Of a stretch of 64,000 bases of DNA, positions 27,543 to 36,851 are shown in pieces (within the stretch, counting starts at the first letter, position 1; every line of letters starts with the position of its first letter). The notes beneath the pieces are model-generated. The model saw only the letters and a list, made by a program, of their open reading frames with translations. It made no database searches and was not told the origin of the DNA. Made by a program: the position numbers and the translations under genes. Source of the stretch: Lysinibacillus_B sp050613145 (GTDB taxonomy: Bacteria; Bacillota; Bacilli; Bacillales_A; Planococcaceae); assembly GCF_050613145.1 (NCBI RefSeq), contig NZ_CP192507.1, positions 3,224,001 to 3,288,000 of the forward strand. Reading direction: 5' to 3'.

Positions 27543-29930
27543 TTAATTACGAAGCGGTTTCCCCTTCACAAGCATATGCTGCATACGTTGCTGTGTTTTC
27601 GGTTGCTGTACTAACTCCAAGAATGCTTGCTTCTCTAAGTTTAAAATATACTCTTCATCAACCTCTGTTCCATATGGTACTAAACCACCTGCAAGAACAA
27701 ATGCTAATTTTTTCGCAATCGATAAATCGTATTCGCTAATATAGCCTGAATCGAACATTCCTTGTGCCCCTAGTAGTAATGTTGCATAGCCTGATGCCCC
27801 AACCACTTTTACTTTCTTCTTCACTGGTGGCTTGTATCCTGCATCATAAAGGGCGATTGCTGCTTGTTTCGCATCATAGATTAAGTGATCTGGGTTAACC
27901 GATACGCCATCTGCAAAATCTAAGAAGTTATTTTCGCGTGCTTCTTCACCAGATGTTGATACCTTTGCCATCGCAATCGTCTCAAATACTTTATTGACTA
28001 CTACTTGTAAATCGATATCTACACCGTTTGGCATACCTTTTAGGAACTTCTCGTAAAGCCCTAAGTTCCCTGCACCACCTGGAATGACGCCAACTCCTAC
28101 TTCTACTAAGCCGATATACGTCTCTGCTGAAGCTTGAATATGTGCTGCCGGTAAGCAAACTTCTGCTCCACCACCAAGCGTCATTTGGAACGGTGCTGCT
28201 ACAACTGGTTTTGAGGCGTACTTAATACGACGCATTGCTTTTTGGAATGCCCCAATGACAAAATCAAGTTCAAAAATATTATCATCTTGTGCTTCCATTA
28301 AAATCATGCCAAGGTTGGCCCCTACACAGAAGTTCTTGCCTTGATTACCAATAACAAGCCCTTTATACGCTGCGCTGTTTTCCAATTCATCAATCGCCGT
28401 ATTTAACATTTGAATAATGTCTAACCCAATTGCATTTGACTGCGAATGGAACTCTAATAAAAGAACACCATCTTGTAAGTCTATTAAACTAGCGCCAGCA
28501 TTCGATTTAATGACGCCATGCTTTTTCTTATAACGTTTTAAATCAATTGCTTTCTCGTTTATCGGTACTTTTACATAGTCAGTACCGTTGTAGTAAGCTA
28601 GCTCATTATCAATTTCTGAATAGAATGTTTCCAAGCCTTTGTCGAGTAAGCCTTGAACAAACGCTGGAATTTCGCGTCCTTCTTCTTTCATTTTTTCAAC
28701 AGATTGTTTGACGCCGATTGCATCCCACATTTCGAATGGACCTTGCGCCCAACCGAAGCCCCATTTCAGTGCATTATCAATCGCAACAATATCATCCGCA
28801 ATTTCACCTGTAAGCTGCGCTGAGTAAATTAATGTTGGTGCAAAAATATTCCATAAAAGTTCGCCAGTACGGTCTTTTGCGTACACTAATGTCTTCACTT
28901 TATTGGCAAGACCACGTGCTTGTTTCGCCATTTCAATAGAAGGCGTTTTTAGCTTTTTCACTGGCTCATATTCAAATGTATCTAAATTTAACTCTTTAAT
29001 CTCTTTTCCTTGTTTTAAGAAGAAGCCTTGACCTGATTTCGCACCAAGCCAACCATTTTCAATCATTTTCTTTAATGTTGGATCTTCAGCAAACACCGCT
29101 TGCTCTTCACCTGTTGTATGGTCGTAAACATTTTTCGCTACGTGCGCAAATGTATCTAAACCCACCACATCAAGTGTACGGAATGTTGCAGATGATGGAC
29201 GACCAATAAGTGGGCCTGTTACCGAATCCACTTCACCAACGGAGTAGCCACGTTCTTGCATTTCCTTCATCGTCACGATTAAGCCGTACGTACCGATACG
29301 ATTGGCAATGAAGTTTGGTGTATCTTTTGCAATTACGACGCCTTTACCAAGCACATCTTCACCGAATACTTGCATAAACTCCACCACTTCTGGCGCAGTA
29401 GTAGTAGAAGGAATGACCTCTAATAGCTTTAAATAACGTGGCGGATTGAAAAAGTGTGTGCCAAGGAAATGCTTTTTAAAATCTTCTGAGCGCCCTTCCG
29501 CCATCGCATTAATGCTGACGCCTGACGTATTCGAGCTGATAATTGTACCTGGCGTACGTACCGCATCAATTTTTTCCATTAGGCCTTTTTTAATCTCAAG
29601 GTTTTCTACAATAACTTCAATAATCCAATCTACATCTTTTAATTGGTCCAAGTCGTCTTCAAAGTTACCTGGCGTGATTAGCGCTAAGTTTTTCTTAGAA
29701 GCGAGAGGTGCTGGTTTTTGCTTTAATAATTTTTGCAATGCACCGTTTACAAATCGGTTGCGTACTGCTGGATTTTCAAGCGTTAACCCCTTTGCTTGCT
29801 CTTCTGTAGTTAGCTCTTTTGGTGCGATATCTAGCAATAATGTTGGGATACCGATATTAGCTAAGTGAGCGGCAATACCTGAACCCATAACCCCTGAGCC
29901 TAATACGGCTGCTTTTTGAATTTTGTAAGT
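27543..29930 (-). CDS. fadN: Fused 3-hydroxyacyl-CoA dehydrogenase / enoyl-CoA hydratase FadN
   Basis: About 795 residues. The N-terminal NAD fold (VLGSGVMGSGIAAHLAN) and helical domain of the dehydrogenase (HFFNPPRYLKLLEVI, HKD-type segment) are followed by a crotonase domain (about 480-700; FCVGANLG, PFQMTLGGGAEVCLPA). This order (dehydrogenase first) is the Bacillus FadN arrangement. The frame opens at a GTG at 29954, but AAGGGGG lies 8 bases before the GTG at 29930, which gives the expected short N-terminus (MTYKIQKAAVLGSG). FadR-type operators lie upstream. Confidence 0.94.
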   Translation of the reverse strand, partial: TYKIQKAAVLGSGVMGSGIAAHLANIGIPTLLLDIAPKELTTEEQAKGLTLENPAVRNRFVNGALQKLLKQKPAPLASKKNLALITPGNFEDDLDQLKDVDWIIEVIVENLEIKKGLMEKIDAVRTPGTIISSNTSGVSINAMAEGRSEDFKKHFLGTHFFNPPRYLKLLEVIPSTTTAPEVVEFMQVFGEDVLGKGVVIAKDTPNFIANRIGTYGLIVTMKEMQERGYSVGEVDSVTGPLIGRPSSATFRTLDVVGLDTFAHVAKNVYDHTTGEEQAVFAEDPTLKKMIENGWLGAKSGQGFFLKQGKEIKELNLDTFEYEPVKKLKTPSIEMAKQARGLANKVKTLVYAKDRTGELLWNIFAPTLIYSAQLTGEIADDIVAIDNALKWGFGWAQGPFEMWDAIGVKQSVEKMKEEGREIPAFVQGLLDKGLETFYSEIDNELAYYNGTDYVKVPINEKAIDLKRYKKKHGVIKSNAGASLIDLQDGVLLLEFHSQSNAIGLDIIQMLNTAIDELENSAAYKGLVIGNQGKNFCVGANLGMILMEAQDDNIFELDFVIGAFQKAMRRIKYASKPVVAAPFQMTLGGGAEVCLPAAHIQASAETYIGLVEVGVGVIPGGAGNLGLYEKFLKGMPNGVDIDLQVVVNKVFETIAMAKVSTSGEEARENNFLDFADGVSVNPDHLIYDAKQAAIALYDAGYKPPVKKKVKVVGASGYATLLLGAQGMFDSGYISEYDLSIAKKLAFVLAGGLVPYGTEVDEEYILNLEKQAFLELVQQPKTQQRMQHMLVKGKPLRN

Positions 29931-29969
29931 CACGAGAATTTCCCCCTTCTCCACTCTTCTTCATCATAA

Positions 29970-29983
29970 TGAATAGCCATTCA
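29970..29983. promoter_or_regulatory. FadR-type operator, proximal to fadN
   Basis: TGAATAGCCATTCA, 40 bp before the fadN GTG. It could act as a roadblock or downstream operator. Confidence 0.75.
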
Positions 29984-30123
29984 TTTTTAACCGAAAAAAA
30001 AACTCGAAACAGCTTTTCTGTTCTTAGTGTAGATTATTTCGTCAGTTTTAGCAACGTTTTTTAACATTTATTTCTATAAAATTCTAAATATTTCTCCAGA
30101 AACGTTGATATACCAAGGAAAAC

Positions 30124-30137
30124 TGAATACTCATTCA
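30124..30137. promoter_or_regulatory. FadR-type operator, distal to fadN
   Basis: TGAATACTCATTCA, about 195 bp upstream of fadN and 100 bp upstream of the divergent thioredoxin gene. The rest of the 300-bp gap is AT-rich with no other gene. Confidence 0.75.
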
Positions 30138-30236
30138 CTCTTCTTTTAATTATCTCATCTAGCATATATAGAAAGCAAATTACTTTTAGCTTTTCACTAA
30201 AATGTGTAAACTAGCAATTATAGGAGCGTGATAAAG

Positions 30237-30557
30237 ATGCAAGAAATTACAACAGTAGAACAGTTTAATGAAATTATCTCAGGTGATCAAAAGGTGATTA
30301 TCAAATTCTTCGCTGGTTGGTGCCCAGATTGTACACGTATGGATATGTTTATTGATCCAATTATAGAAGAATACAATCAATATGTTTGGTATTCAGCGAA
30401 CCGCGACAACTTCCCAGAATTAGCGGAAAAATACCAAGTGATGGGTATCCCTTCACTATTAATCTTCCAAAACGGTGAAAAATTAGCGCACTTGCACAGC
30501 GCAAATGCAAAATCACCTGACCAAGTAACAGACTTTTTAGAAGCACAAAATGCATAA
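30237..30557 (+). CDS. Thioredoxin-family protein (YtpP-like)
   Basis: 106 residues. Redox motif CPDC in FAGWCPDCTRMD (~28-31) and cis-proline in MGIPSLLIFQNG. The WCPDC variant is typical of Bacillus YtpP/YdbP rather than housekeeping TrxA (WCGPC). The start is ATG 10 bases after GGAG; an upstream GTG at 30228 is too close to the ribosome-binding site. It is a single gene, divergent from fadN. Confidence 0.85.
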   Translation: MQEITTVEQFNEIISGDQKVIIKFFAGWCPDCTRMDMFIDPIIEEYNQYVWYSANRDNFPELAEKYQVMGIPSLLIFQNGEKLAHLHSANAKSPDQVTDFLEAQNA

Positions 30558-30567
30558 ATGATTCCAA

Positions 30568-30600
30568 GGCTCGTCATATCATACATGGCGAGCCCTATTT
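30568..30600 (+). terminator. Terminator of the YtpP-like gene
   Basis: GGCTCGTCAT...ATGGCGAGCC stem followed by CTATTTTATAT. Confidence 0.65.
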
Positions 30601-30675
30601 TATATATTGAAAAAGACTTACCTTGATGTGAATTGGATATTAATGTATGTTCATACTATCGGAGGTGGTTTAACA

Positions 30676-31200
30676 ATGAAGGTTTTATTAGATGTGAACG
30701 GGGTATCTCAATACAGTGAGGTTGTTTATCCACAATTTCGCAACTCTGCTTGCGGACCAACGACAGCACACGTCATTTTAAACTATTTATGCAAGGAGCA
30801 TCACGTAGCTAAAAAGAACATCAACGAAATGTATCAGCTGTTAGGGAGCACAAAAATCGGGTTGTTTAAATGGCGCTTCATCCGCAATTTACGCGCTCAA
30901 CTAAGCCCTAATTTCTGCATTGAATCATGCAATTTATCTCAAGCGATTTGGCAGCTCAGATACGGATATCCTGTCGCTATGAAGTTCGATCAATACTTTA
31001 CGTTCCAATGGTTTACGAAAAAGAAGCCTACATTTAAATATCATTGGGTGCCACTTATTGGATACGAAATTAAAGATGATAGTTTATATTTAATCATTCA
31101 TGACAACGGTGGTCGCAACCGAGATAGTCAAATCCGCTCTATTAAATACGACGATAATCGCCATGTACTCAGCTTTGTTAAAATAGAGCCAAGACAATAA
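30676..31200 (+). CDS. C39-like papain-fold protein
   Basis: 174 residues. SACGPTTAHVILNYL (~20-33) has the cysteine and helix pattern of C39 peptidases, and YHWVPLIGYEI (~135) and IHDNGG (~155) supply the histidine and aspartate/asparagine positions. There is no signal peptide, ABC domain or double-glycine precursor gene nearby, so it is not a bacteriocin processor on this evidence. An excellent GGAGGTGG lies 7-14 bases before the ATG at 30676; the frame's earlier TTG at 30607 has no such site. The substrate is unknown. Confidence 0.7.
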   Translation: MKVLLDVNGVSQYSEVVYPQFRNSACGPTTAHVILNYLCKEHHVAKKNINEMYQLLGSTKIGLFKWRFIRNLRAQLSPNFCIESCNLSQAIWQLRYGYPVAMKFDQYFTFQWFTKKKPTFKYHWVPLIGYEIKDDSLYLIIHDNGGRNRDSQIRSIKYDDNRHVLSFVKIEPRQ

Positions 31201-31214
31201 GTTCTCTTGGCTCT
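31185..31214. terminator. Hairpin between convergent genes
   Basis: AGAGCCAAGA...TCTCTTGGCTCT spans the end of the C39-like gene and precedes the end of the exonuclease gene. The minus-strand side has a T-rich tail (ATTTTAAC). Confidence 0.55.
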
Positions 31215-31224
31215 ATGAATGCAG

Positions 31225-32100
31225 TTATAAACCTAATGATTTAGCGTGCTTAACAATTAGTCTAAAGCCACGCTCATGTAGTTGCTCTAAGTGTTGTGTA
31301 TAATCTGCTGGCACAATCAGCTCATCCAGTTGCTTTTCAATCGGTGCTTCACAATGAATTTGAGCAAGCTGATACGACAATTTCAGCATGTCCTCATTTT
31401 CACCAATTTTAATACGTTGCCCAGCTTTCAACGTTGGGAGCGCCTCCAGCACACCCTCAACGGAGTTGAAATCTTGAATTAATTTAAGCGCTGTTTTAGG
31501 ACCGATTCCCTTTACGCCTGGGTAGCCATCACTTGTATCTCCCATAAATGCTTTGACATGGGCAAACTGTTCTGGCTCAATGCCATACTCCTTTTGGAAT
31601 CGCTCTAGTGTATAGACATCATATTCTGTGTATCCCTTTTTTGTAAAAGCGATTGTTGTAGATGGATTTAAAATTTGCAATAAATCTTTATCTCCACTAA
31701 TAACGGTCATTTGTGCATCATGTTGCCACTTTTTCACCATTGAACCAATTAAGTCATCTGCCTCTATCCCTGTAATACCAAAGTTTGTCCAACCTAGCAT
31801 TGCAGAAACTTCCTTTGCTAGATCAAATTGCGGCACCATTTCTTCAGGTGGTGCAGGACGGTTTGCTTTATATCCATCAAATAGATCATTTCGAAACGTA
31901 TGCATCCCCATATCCCAACAAACGGCGATATGTGTCGGCTGCATCAGATGCTGCGCTGTTAATACGTGACGCGCAAATCCTTGTACGCCGTTTGTTGGTG
32001 TGCCATCTTCTAAACGGATAAACTGGTTCATCGCTGCAGATGCAAAAAATGAACGGAATAACAATGCCATACCGTCTACAATAAGTAAATGTTTTGTCAT
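31225..32100 (-). CDS. ypcP: 5'-3' exonuclease, PolA N-domain-like (YpcP)
   Basis: 291 residues, the stand-alone FEN-type nuclease. Metal-binding acids are visible in LLIVDGMALLFRSFF, VCWDMG, ITGIEADDLIGSMV and ISGDKDLLQIL, with AFMGDTSDGYPGVKGIGPKTA as the helix-3-turn/H2TH part. In Bacillus this nuclease helps remove RNA primers and overlaps in role with PolA. The ATG at 32100 lies 8 bases after GAGGGG; a TTG two codons earlier is also open. Confidence 0.92.
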   Translation of the reverse strand: MTKHLLIVDGMALLFRSFFASAAMNQFIRLEDGTPTNGVQGFARHVLTAQHLMQPTHIAVCWDMGMHTFRNDLFDGYKANRPAPPEEMVPQFDLAKEVSAMLGWTNFGITGIEADDLIGSMVKKWQHDAQMTVISGDKDLLQILNPSTTIAFTKKGYTEYDVYTLERFQKEYGIEPEQFAHVKAFMGDTSDGYPGVKGIGPKTALKLIQDFNSVEGVLEALPTLKAGQRIKIGENEDMLKLSYQLAQIHCEAPIEKQLDELIVPADYTQHLEQLHERGFRLIVKHAKSLGL

Positions 32101-32260
32101 CTTCAAAGCCCCTCTTTCTACGACATTTCTATTATATCAAATTCTGGACAAATGCCGACGAAAGAGACTTATTTAGATAAACCAAAACATTGAAAAGCTG
32201 ATTTATAAATATTCACACCAACTCATACATTTGGATAAATGCGGACTTTTTAGGAGGATA

Positions 32261-32352
32261 TTTACGCGGGTTTTAATGGTTTTTACGCGGGGTGACAGGC
32301 GATTTACGCGAGTTTATAAGACTTTTACGCGGGATTCATCTACTTTTACGCG
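32261..32352. repeat. Exact 21-bp array of TTTACGCG (five copies)
   Basis: TTTACGCG begins at 32261, 32282, 32303, 32324 and 32345, always 21 bp apart. The 13 bp between copies are not conserved. The array lies in the 309-bp gap between ypcP and hutH, immediately before a hairpin. 21 bp is two helical turns, so every core faces the same side of the DNA. 21 is also seven codons, so a frame through it repeats Phe-Thr-Arg. An ATG at 32276 would give a 42-residue basic peptide ending at 32404, but its distance from the AGGAGG at 32252 is too long for confidence. Confidence 0.85.
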
Positions 32353-32365
32353 ACTTCCCCTAATA

Positions 32366-32397
32366 CATGAGCATTTTGCCGACGCAAAACGCTCATG
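32366..32397 (-). terminator. hutIH operon terminator
   Basis: CATGAGC...GCTCATG with inner TTTTGC/GCAAAA pairing, 13 bp after the hutH stop. The stem is strong but lacks a long T-run. Confidence 0.55.
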
Positions 32398-32409
32398 CCG
32401 CTAACTATC

Positions 32410-33885
32410 CTAGGGCTTTAAATAACGCGTAATCTTTTCAATATCATCATGGACAACGCGATCCTCCTGAAGAGGTGCTACAAATGTACGGAGCTCCTGC
32501 CACTTCGCTTGGGTACGCGGACTCATTAATTCCATCCCCCGATATTCGACTGCTTGCAATGCACAAAAGGCTTCAATCGCTAACACACGCCGCGCATTAC
32601 AAAGTATCATATACGCGTGACGAGCCGCTGTTGTCCCCATGCTTACATGATCCTCCTGATTGGCTGATGACGGAATGGAATCGACACTTGCTGGATGTGC
32701 TAGTGTTTTATTTTCGGAGACAAGGCTCGCCGCACTATATTGCAAAATCATCGCACCTGACTCAAGCCCTGGTCTGGCACTTAGAAATGCCGGTAAGCCT
32801 TCATTCAAACTTGGATTTACTAACCGTTCAATTCTTCGCTCAGAGACATTTGCCAATTCAGCAAGTGCCAGTTTTAAAAAATCCATCGCAAAGGCAATCG
32901 GTTGCCCGTGAAAATTTCCACCTGAAATGACCGTACCATCTTCAAATAATAGCGGGTTATCTGTCGCAGCATTCATTTCAATTTCAAGCTTTTCTTTGAC
33001 ATACGCTAACACTTGCCAACTTGCACCATGAATTTGTGGAATGCAACGAAGCGAATAAGGATCTTGCGTGCGTAGCTCCCCTTGCTTCGTCACTAGTTTA
33101 CTTCCTGCTAACCAATCCCTCATCCTACTTGCTACATCGCTTTGCTCAACAAAACCACGTGCGGCGTGTACGGCTGGGTGAAAAGCATCTATAATTCCTC
33201 GCAAGCCTTGAAGCGTCATAGCTGCAATCCACTCACTCTCATACGTAAGCTTTTCCGCCTCAATATAATTCACAATCCCCTGCGCTGTCATCGCTTGCGT
33301 GCCATTTATTAATGCTAGCCCTTCTTTTGCCCGAAGCTCAATCGGTACAAGCTGGAACTTTTCAAAAATAGCTTTTGCTGCATAACGATGACCATGATGG
33401 AATACATCGCCTTCTCCAATCAGTGCCAGCACTAAATGTGAAAGCGGTGCTAGATCACCCGAAGCACCTAGCGAACCTTGCTGAAAAATAACCGGATGGA
33501 TTTGCTCATTTATCATCCACTCGAGACGCTCAAGCACTTCCAGCCGAATGCCTGAATATCCCTTTAACAATGCATTCAAACGTAGTACCATCATCGCGCG
33601 ACTAACAACTTCTGAAAACGGCTCGCCAAAAGCACATGCATGCGAGCGGATTAAATTAAGCTGCAATCGATTTACTTCACGCTCGTCAATTTTCACATCA
33701 CTCAACTTGCCAAAACCTGTGTTAATGCCATACACCGTTTCATCCCGCTGGACGATTTTTTCTACTCGTGCTCGACTTGCTATTACTTTAGCTTTTGCTT
33801 CTTCTGCGATGTTAATCGAAGCACCTTCATACAAGATTGCTTTCATTTGTTTCATCGTTAACTGATTACCATTCAAGGAAATCAT
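32410..33885 (-). CDS. hutH: Histidine ammonia-lyase
   Basis: 491 residues. The MIO prosthetic group forms from ASG in GSLGASGDLAPLSH (~143), the hallmark of the family. It deaminates histidine to urocanate, the first step of histidine utilisation. YGINTGFG and the C-terminal EDHVSMGT also fit. It lies 23 bases downstream of hutI in the same operon. hutU and hutG, often neighbours, are not here. Confidence 0.96.
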   Translation of the reverse strand: MISLNGNQLTMKQMKAILYEGASINIAEEAKAKVIASRARVEKIVQRDETVYGINTGFGKLSDVKIDEREVNRLQLNLIRSHACAFGEPFSEVVSRAMMVLRLNALLKGYSGIRLEVLERLEWMINEQIHPVIFQQGSLGASGDLAPLSHLVLALIGEGDVFHHGHRYAAKAIFEKFQLVPIELRAKEGLALINGTQAMTAQGIVNYIEAEKLTYESEWIAAMTLQGLRGIIDAFHPAVHAARGFVEQSDVASRMRDWLAGSKLVTKQGELRTQDPYSLRCIPQIHGASWQVLAYVKEKLEIEMNAATDNPLLFEDGTVISGGNFHGQPIAFAMDFLKLALAELANVSERRIERLVNPSLNEGLPAFLSARPGLESGAMILQYSAASLVSENKTLAHPASVDSIPSSANQEDHVSMGTTAARHAYMILCNARRVLAIEAFCALQAVEYRGMELMSPRTQAKWQELRTFVAPLQEDRVVHDDIEKITRYLKP

Positions 33886-33908
33886 TTATCTTGCTCCTTC
33901 AAGTTGGA

Positions 33909-35213
33909 TTATCCGACAACCTTCACTCCATTTTTCCACACTTGATGAACGTGATTTACACCAAACATATAATGTAATTTTTGATAGTTTGAGACGTTCC
34001 AAATGACTAAATCTGCTTGTTTTCCTACTTCAATGGAGCCAATGATCTCTTCCATCCCAATGGCACATGCTGCATTATAAGTGGCCGCACATAGCGCCTC
34101 AGCCGGTGTCATGCGCATTGTAATACACGCTAAGTTCATGACAAGTGGCATTGATGTTGTCGGTGAAGAACCTGGATTACAATCCGTTGATATTGCAACT
34201 GGTATGCCTAAGTCAATCATATGTCGTGCCCTCGCAGGGGGCTCCCCTAAAATTAGTGCTGTTGCTGGTAACAAGCATGCAATGACACCGCTACCGACAA
34301 GCTTTTGAAGCCCCTCATCACTCGTTTTTAATAGATGGTCTGCGGAAATCGCCTCTACTTTCGCAGCTAACTCCGCTCCACCATAGCATTCAATTTCATC
34401 CGCATGCACTTTTGGCATCAGTCCGTGCTCTCTTCCTGCAAGTAAGACACGCTCTGCCTGTTCAGCAGTGAACACACCTTTTTCTAAAAAAACATCACAA
34501 AACTTCGCCACACGAAGGCGAGCTATTTCTGGGATCATCTCTGTAACGACATAATCAACATAATCATCCTCACGCCCTGCAAATTCCTCTGGTACAACAT
34601 GAGCTCCCATAAACGTCGGAATCATGTCAATTGGATGTTTTTCATGTAAACGTTTCATAATGCGTAATTGCTTGAGCTCCGTTTCTAAGTCTAGACCGTA
34701 TCCACTTTTACTCTCTATTGTCGTAACACCATGCTGTAAAAATGAATCTAAGCGAAGTGCCGTATCATTATAAATTTGCTCCTCTGACATTTCGCGTGTC
34801 TTTTTCACAGTCGCATGAATACCGTCACCGCTTTGCAAAATTTCCATATACCCTTTTCCTTTAATCCGCGCTTCGAATTCAAATTCACGAGAGCCTCCAT
34901 GCACAATATGCGTATGCGGGTCAATTAATCCAGGCGTAATAATTTTTCCTGTTGCATCTACAATTTTTGCTTCATGTGCACGTGGCATACAAATTGGAAT
35001 CATTTGCTGCATTGTACCGACTGCTCGAATTTTGCCATCTTCTATCCATATGCTGCCCCCTTCGATCACTTGCAGATCCGACATTTCTTCTTTAATGCGC
35101 GGCCCTTTTTTATGTGATGCAAGTGTAATAAGTTGTGCAGCATTTTGAATCCAAATTGGTTGTTTTACTTGTTGTTGCTGTTCTAATACTTGTACTACAG
35201 ATTCCTTTTTCAT
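33909..35213 (-). CDS. hutI: Imidazolonepropionase
   Basis: 434 residues, amidohydrolase superfamily. Metal and substrate residues are visible in GLIDPHTHIVHGGSREFEF, FMGAHVVPEEF, VHADEIECYGGAELA and STDCNPGSSPTTSMPL. It opens the imidazolone ring to N-formimino-glutamate, the third step of histidine breakdown. It is first of the hutI-hutH pair. Its N-terminal ~20 residues (glutamine-rich) are longer than usual. Confidence 0.95.
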   Translation of the reverse strand: MKKESVVQVLEQQQQVKQPIWIQNAAQLITLASHKKGPRIKEEMSDLQVIEGGSIWIEDGKIRAVGTMQQMIPICMPRAHEAKIVDATGKIITPGLIDPHTHIVHGGSREFEFEARIKGKGYMEILQSGDGIHATVKKTREMSEEQIYNDTALRLDSFLQHGVTTIESKSGYGLDLETELKQLRIMKRLHEKHPIDMIPTFMGAHVVPEEFAGREDDYVDYVVTEMIPEIARLRVAKFCDVFLEKGVFTAEQAERVLLAGREHGLMPKVHADEIECYGGAELAAKVEAISADHLLKTSDEGLQKLVGSGVIACLLPATALILGEPPARARHMIDLGIPVAISTDCNPGSSPTTSMPLVMNLACITMRMTPAEALCAATYNAACAIGMEEIIGSIEVGKQADLVIWNVSNYQKLHYMFGVNHVHQVWKNGVKVVG

Positions 35214-35460
35214 TTCTTCAAACCCCTTTGTCCCCTTTGATACGTCTATTATCTTCTAAATAATTCTGTATTTCTAGTTATATATAACCATAAAGATTAT
35301 TTTTCAGTAATATAAAATTTCTATTTACTATTCAAAAATAAGTCATTAAAGCATAAATACCTATATAATTACTTTTATTAGTTCACTTTAAAGAAACCTA
35401 TTAATATAGCAAAATAACAAGTCTCGCCCAAAATTATTACTTATTTTTATTCTCAATTTT

Positions 35461-35489
35461 TGAAACTTCACGAATTTTTTTGAAGTATA
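35461..35489 (+). promoter_or_regulatory. Candidate ECF (sigma-W-like) promoter
   Basis: TGAAAC at 35461-35466, a 17-bp spacer, then AGTATA at 35484-35489; the B. subtilis sigma-W consensus is TGAAAC-N16/17-CGTATA. It lies 30 bp before an SPFH gene whose B. subtilis relative (in the ydjFGHI group) belongs to the sigma-W envelope-stress regulon. The rest of the 300-bp gap after hutI is AT-rich with no gene. Confidence 0.6.
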
Positions 35490-35519
35490 ATTAAATAAAT
35501 ATTTAGAGGAGGGATATAT

Positions 35520-36839
35520 ATGGGTTTATTACAAGCAGGCATTGGTGCAGCAACAGGTGTATTAGCAGATCAATGGCGAGAGTATTTTTACTGCGATGCT
35601 ATTCCAGCTGATGTGTTAATGATGAAAGCCGAGAAAAAGGGCGGTAAGCGTGGCTTTAACAGAAAAGGGAGCGATAATATCATTAGTAATGGCTCCATTA
35701 TTGCCGTAAACGAAGGGCAAGCCATGATGATTGTGGAACAAGGGAAAATTATCGAATTCTGTGCAGAAGCAGGTGAATTTTTATTTGACACGTCAACAGA
35801 GCCAAGTATTTTCTACGGTGATTTAAGTGACAACATTCAAGAAACATTTAAACAGTTAGGTAAGCGTATCGCCTTTGGTGGAGAAGCACCGAAAGATCAG
35901 CGCATTTACTTTTTCAACAAAAAAGAAATTCCAGGCAATAAATACGGAACACCGAGCCCGATCCCGTTTCGTGTAATCGATCATAATATCGGCCTTGATA
36001 TCGATATTTCTATTCGCTGTCACGGTGAATATTCATACAAAATTATAGACCCGATTTTATTTTATACAAATGTAGCTGGGAATGTGGAAACAGAATTCCG
36101 TCGCTCACAGATCGAGACACAATTACGTACAGAGCTATTAACCGCGCTACAACCAGCATTCGCAAAAATTTCAACAATGGGTATCCGCTACAGTGCACTA
36201 CCTGGCCATACACTAGAACTCGCACAAGCATTAAACGACATTCTATCTGAAAAATGGGCAAAAACACGCGGTATTCAAATCGTTGAGTTTGGTGTCAACG
36301 CAGTCAATGCCTCCGAAGAAGATGAAGAGATGATTAAACAATTACAGCGCAATGCCGTACTGCGTAATCCCAATATGGCGGCTGCTACACTTGCAGGTGC
36401 ACAGGCTGAAGCCATGACAAAAGCAGCTCAAAACGAAGCAGGTGCATTTGTTGGCTTTGCAGGAATGAATATGGCAGCAGGTGCTAGTGGATTAAATGCG
36501 AAAGATTTATTTGCGATGAGTGCCCAACAGCAACAAGCAGCTCCACCTCAAACACCGCAAAATCCAGCACCAAAAGAAAATGGCTGGACATGTTCGTGTG
36601 GCACAACAAATACAGGAAAGTTCTGTACGGAATGCGGTGCAAAACAACCCGAACCCGCAGGCACATGGGTATGTTCGTGTGGCACACAAAATACAGGGAA
36701 ATTCTGTACGGAATGTGGCTCACCAAAACCGACAGCAACCGCAGTGAAATGTGATAAATGTGGTTGGCAACCAGAGGGAACAATACCAAAATTCTGTCCA
36801 GAATGCGGCGATGTTATCAACGAAGCAGATCGTATATAA
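35520..36839 (+). CDS. ydjI: SPFH-domain protein with C-terminal zinc ribbons (YdjI-like)
   Basis: 439 residues. An SPFH/virion-core-like domain occupies about 25-290 (VNEGQAMMIVEQGKI; FRRSQIETQLRTELLTAL). An alanine-rich linker follows, then three zinc ribbons: CSCGTTNTGKFCTECG, CSCGTQNTGKFCTECG and CDKCGWQPEGTIPKFCPECG. The first two ribbon units are near-identical in sequence. It forms an operon with the next gene (12-base gap). In B. subtilis this group sits with a PspA-type envelope-stress system. Its biochemical role is not known. Confidence 0.85.
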   Translation: MGLLQAGIGAATGVLADQWREYFYCDAIPADVLMMKAEKKGGKRGFNRKGSDNIISNGSIIAVNEGQAMMIVEQGKIIEFCAEAGEFLFDTSTEPSIFYGDLSDNIQETFKQLGKRIAFGGEAPKDQRIYFFNKKEIPGNKYGTPSPIPFRVIDHNIGLDIDISIRCHGEYSYKIIDPILFYTNVAGNVETEFRRSQIETQLRTELLTALQPAFAKISTMGIRYSALPGHTLELAQALNDILSEKWAKTRGIQIVEFGVNAVNASEEDEEMIKQLQRNAVLRNPNMAAATLAGAQAEAMTKAAQNEAGAFVGFAGMNMAAGASGLNAKDLFAMSAQQQQAAPPQTPQNPAPKENGWTCSCGTTNTGKFCTECGAKQPEPAGTWVCSCGTQNTGKFCTECGSPKPTATAVKCDKCGWQPEGTIPKFCPECGDVINEADRI

Positions 36840-36851
36840 GGAGGTAGGCAC

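Noticed and set aside
30676..31200. Bacteriocin-processing C39 protease system
   Set aside because: No ABC transporter domain, precursor peptide or immunity gene is adjacent, and the protein has no membrane segment.
32261..32352. CRISPR array
   Set aside because: The conserved core is only 8 bp, the spacers are 13 bp, and no cas genes are present.
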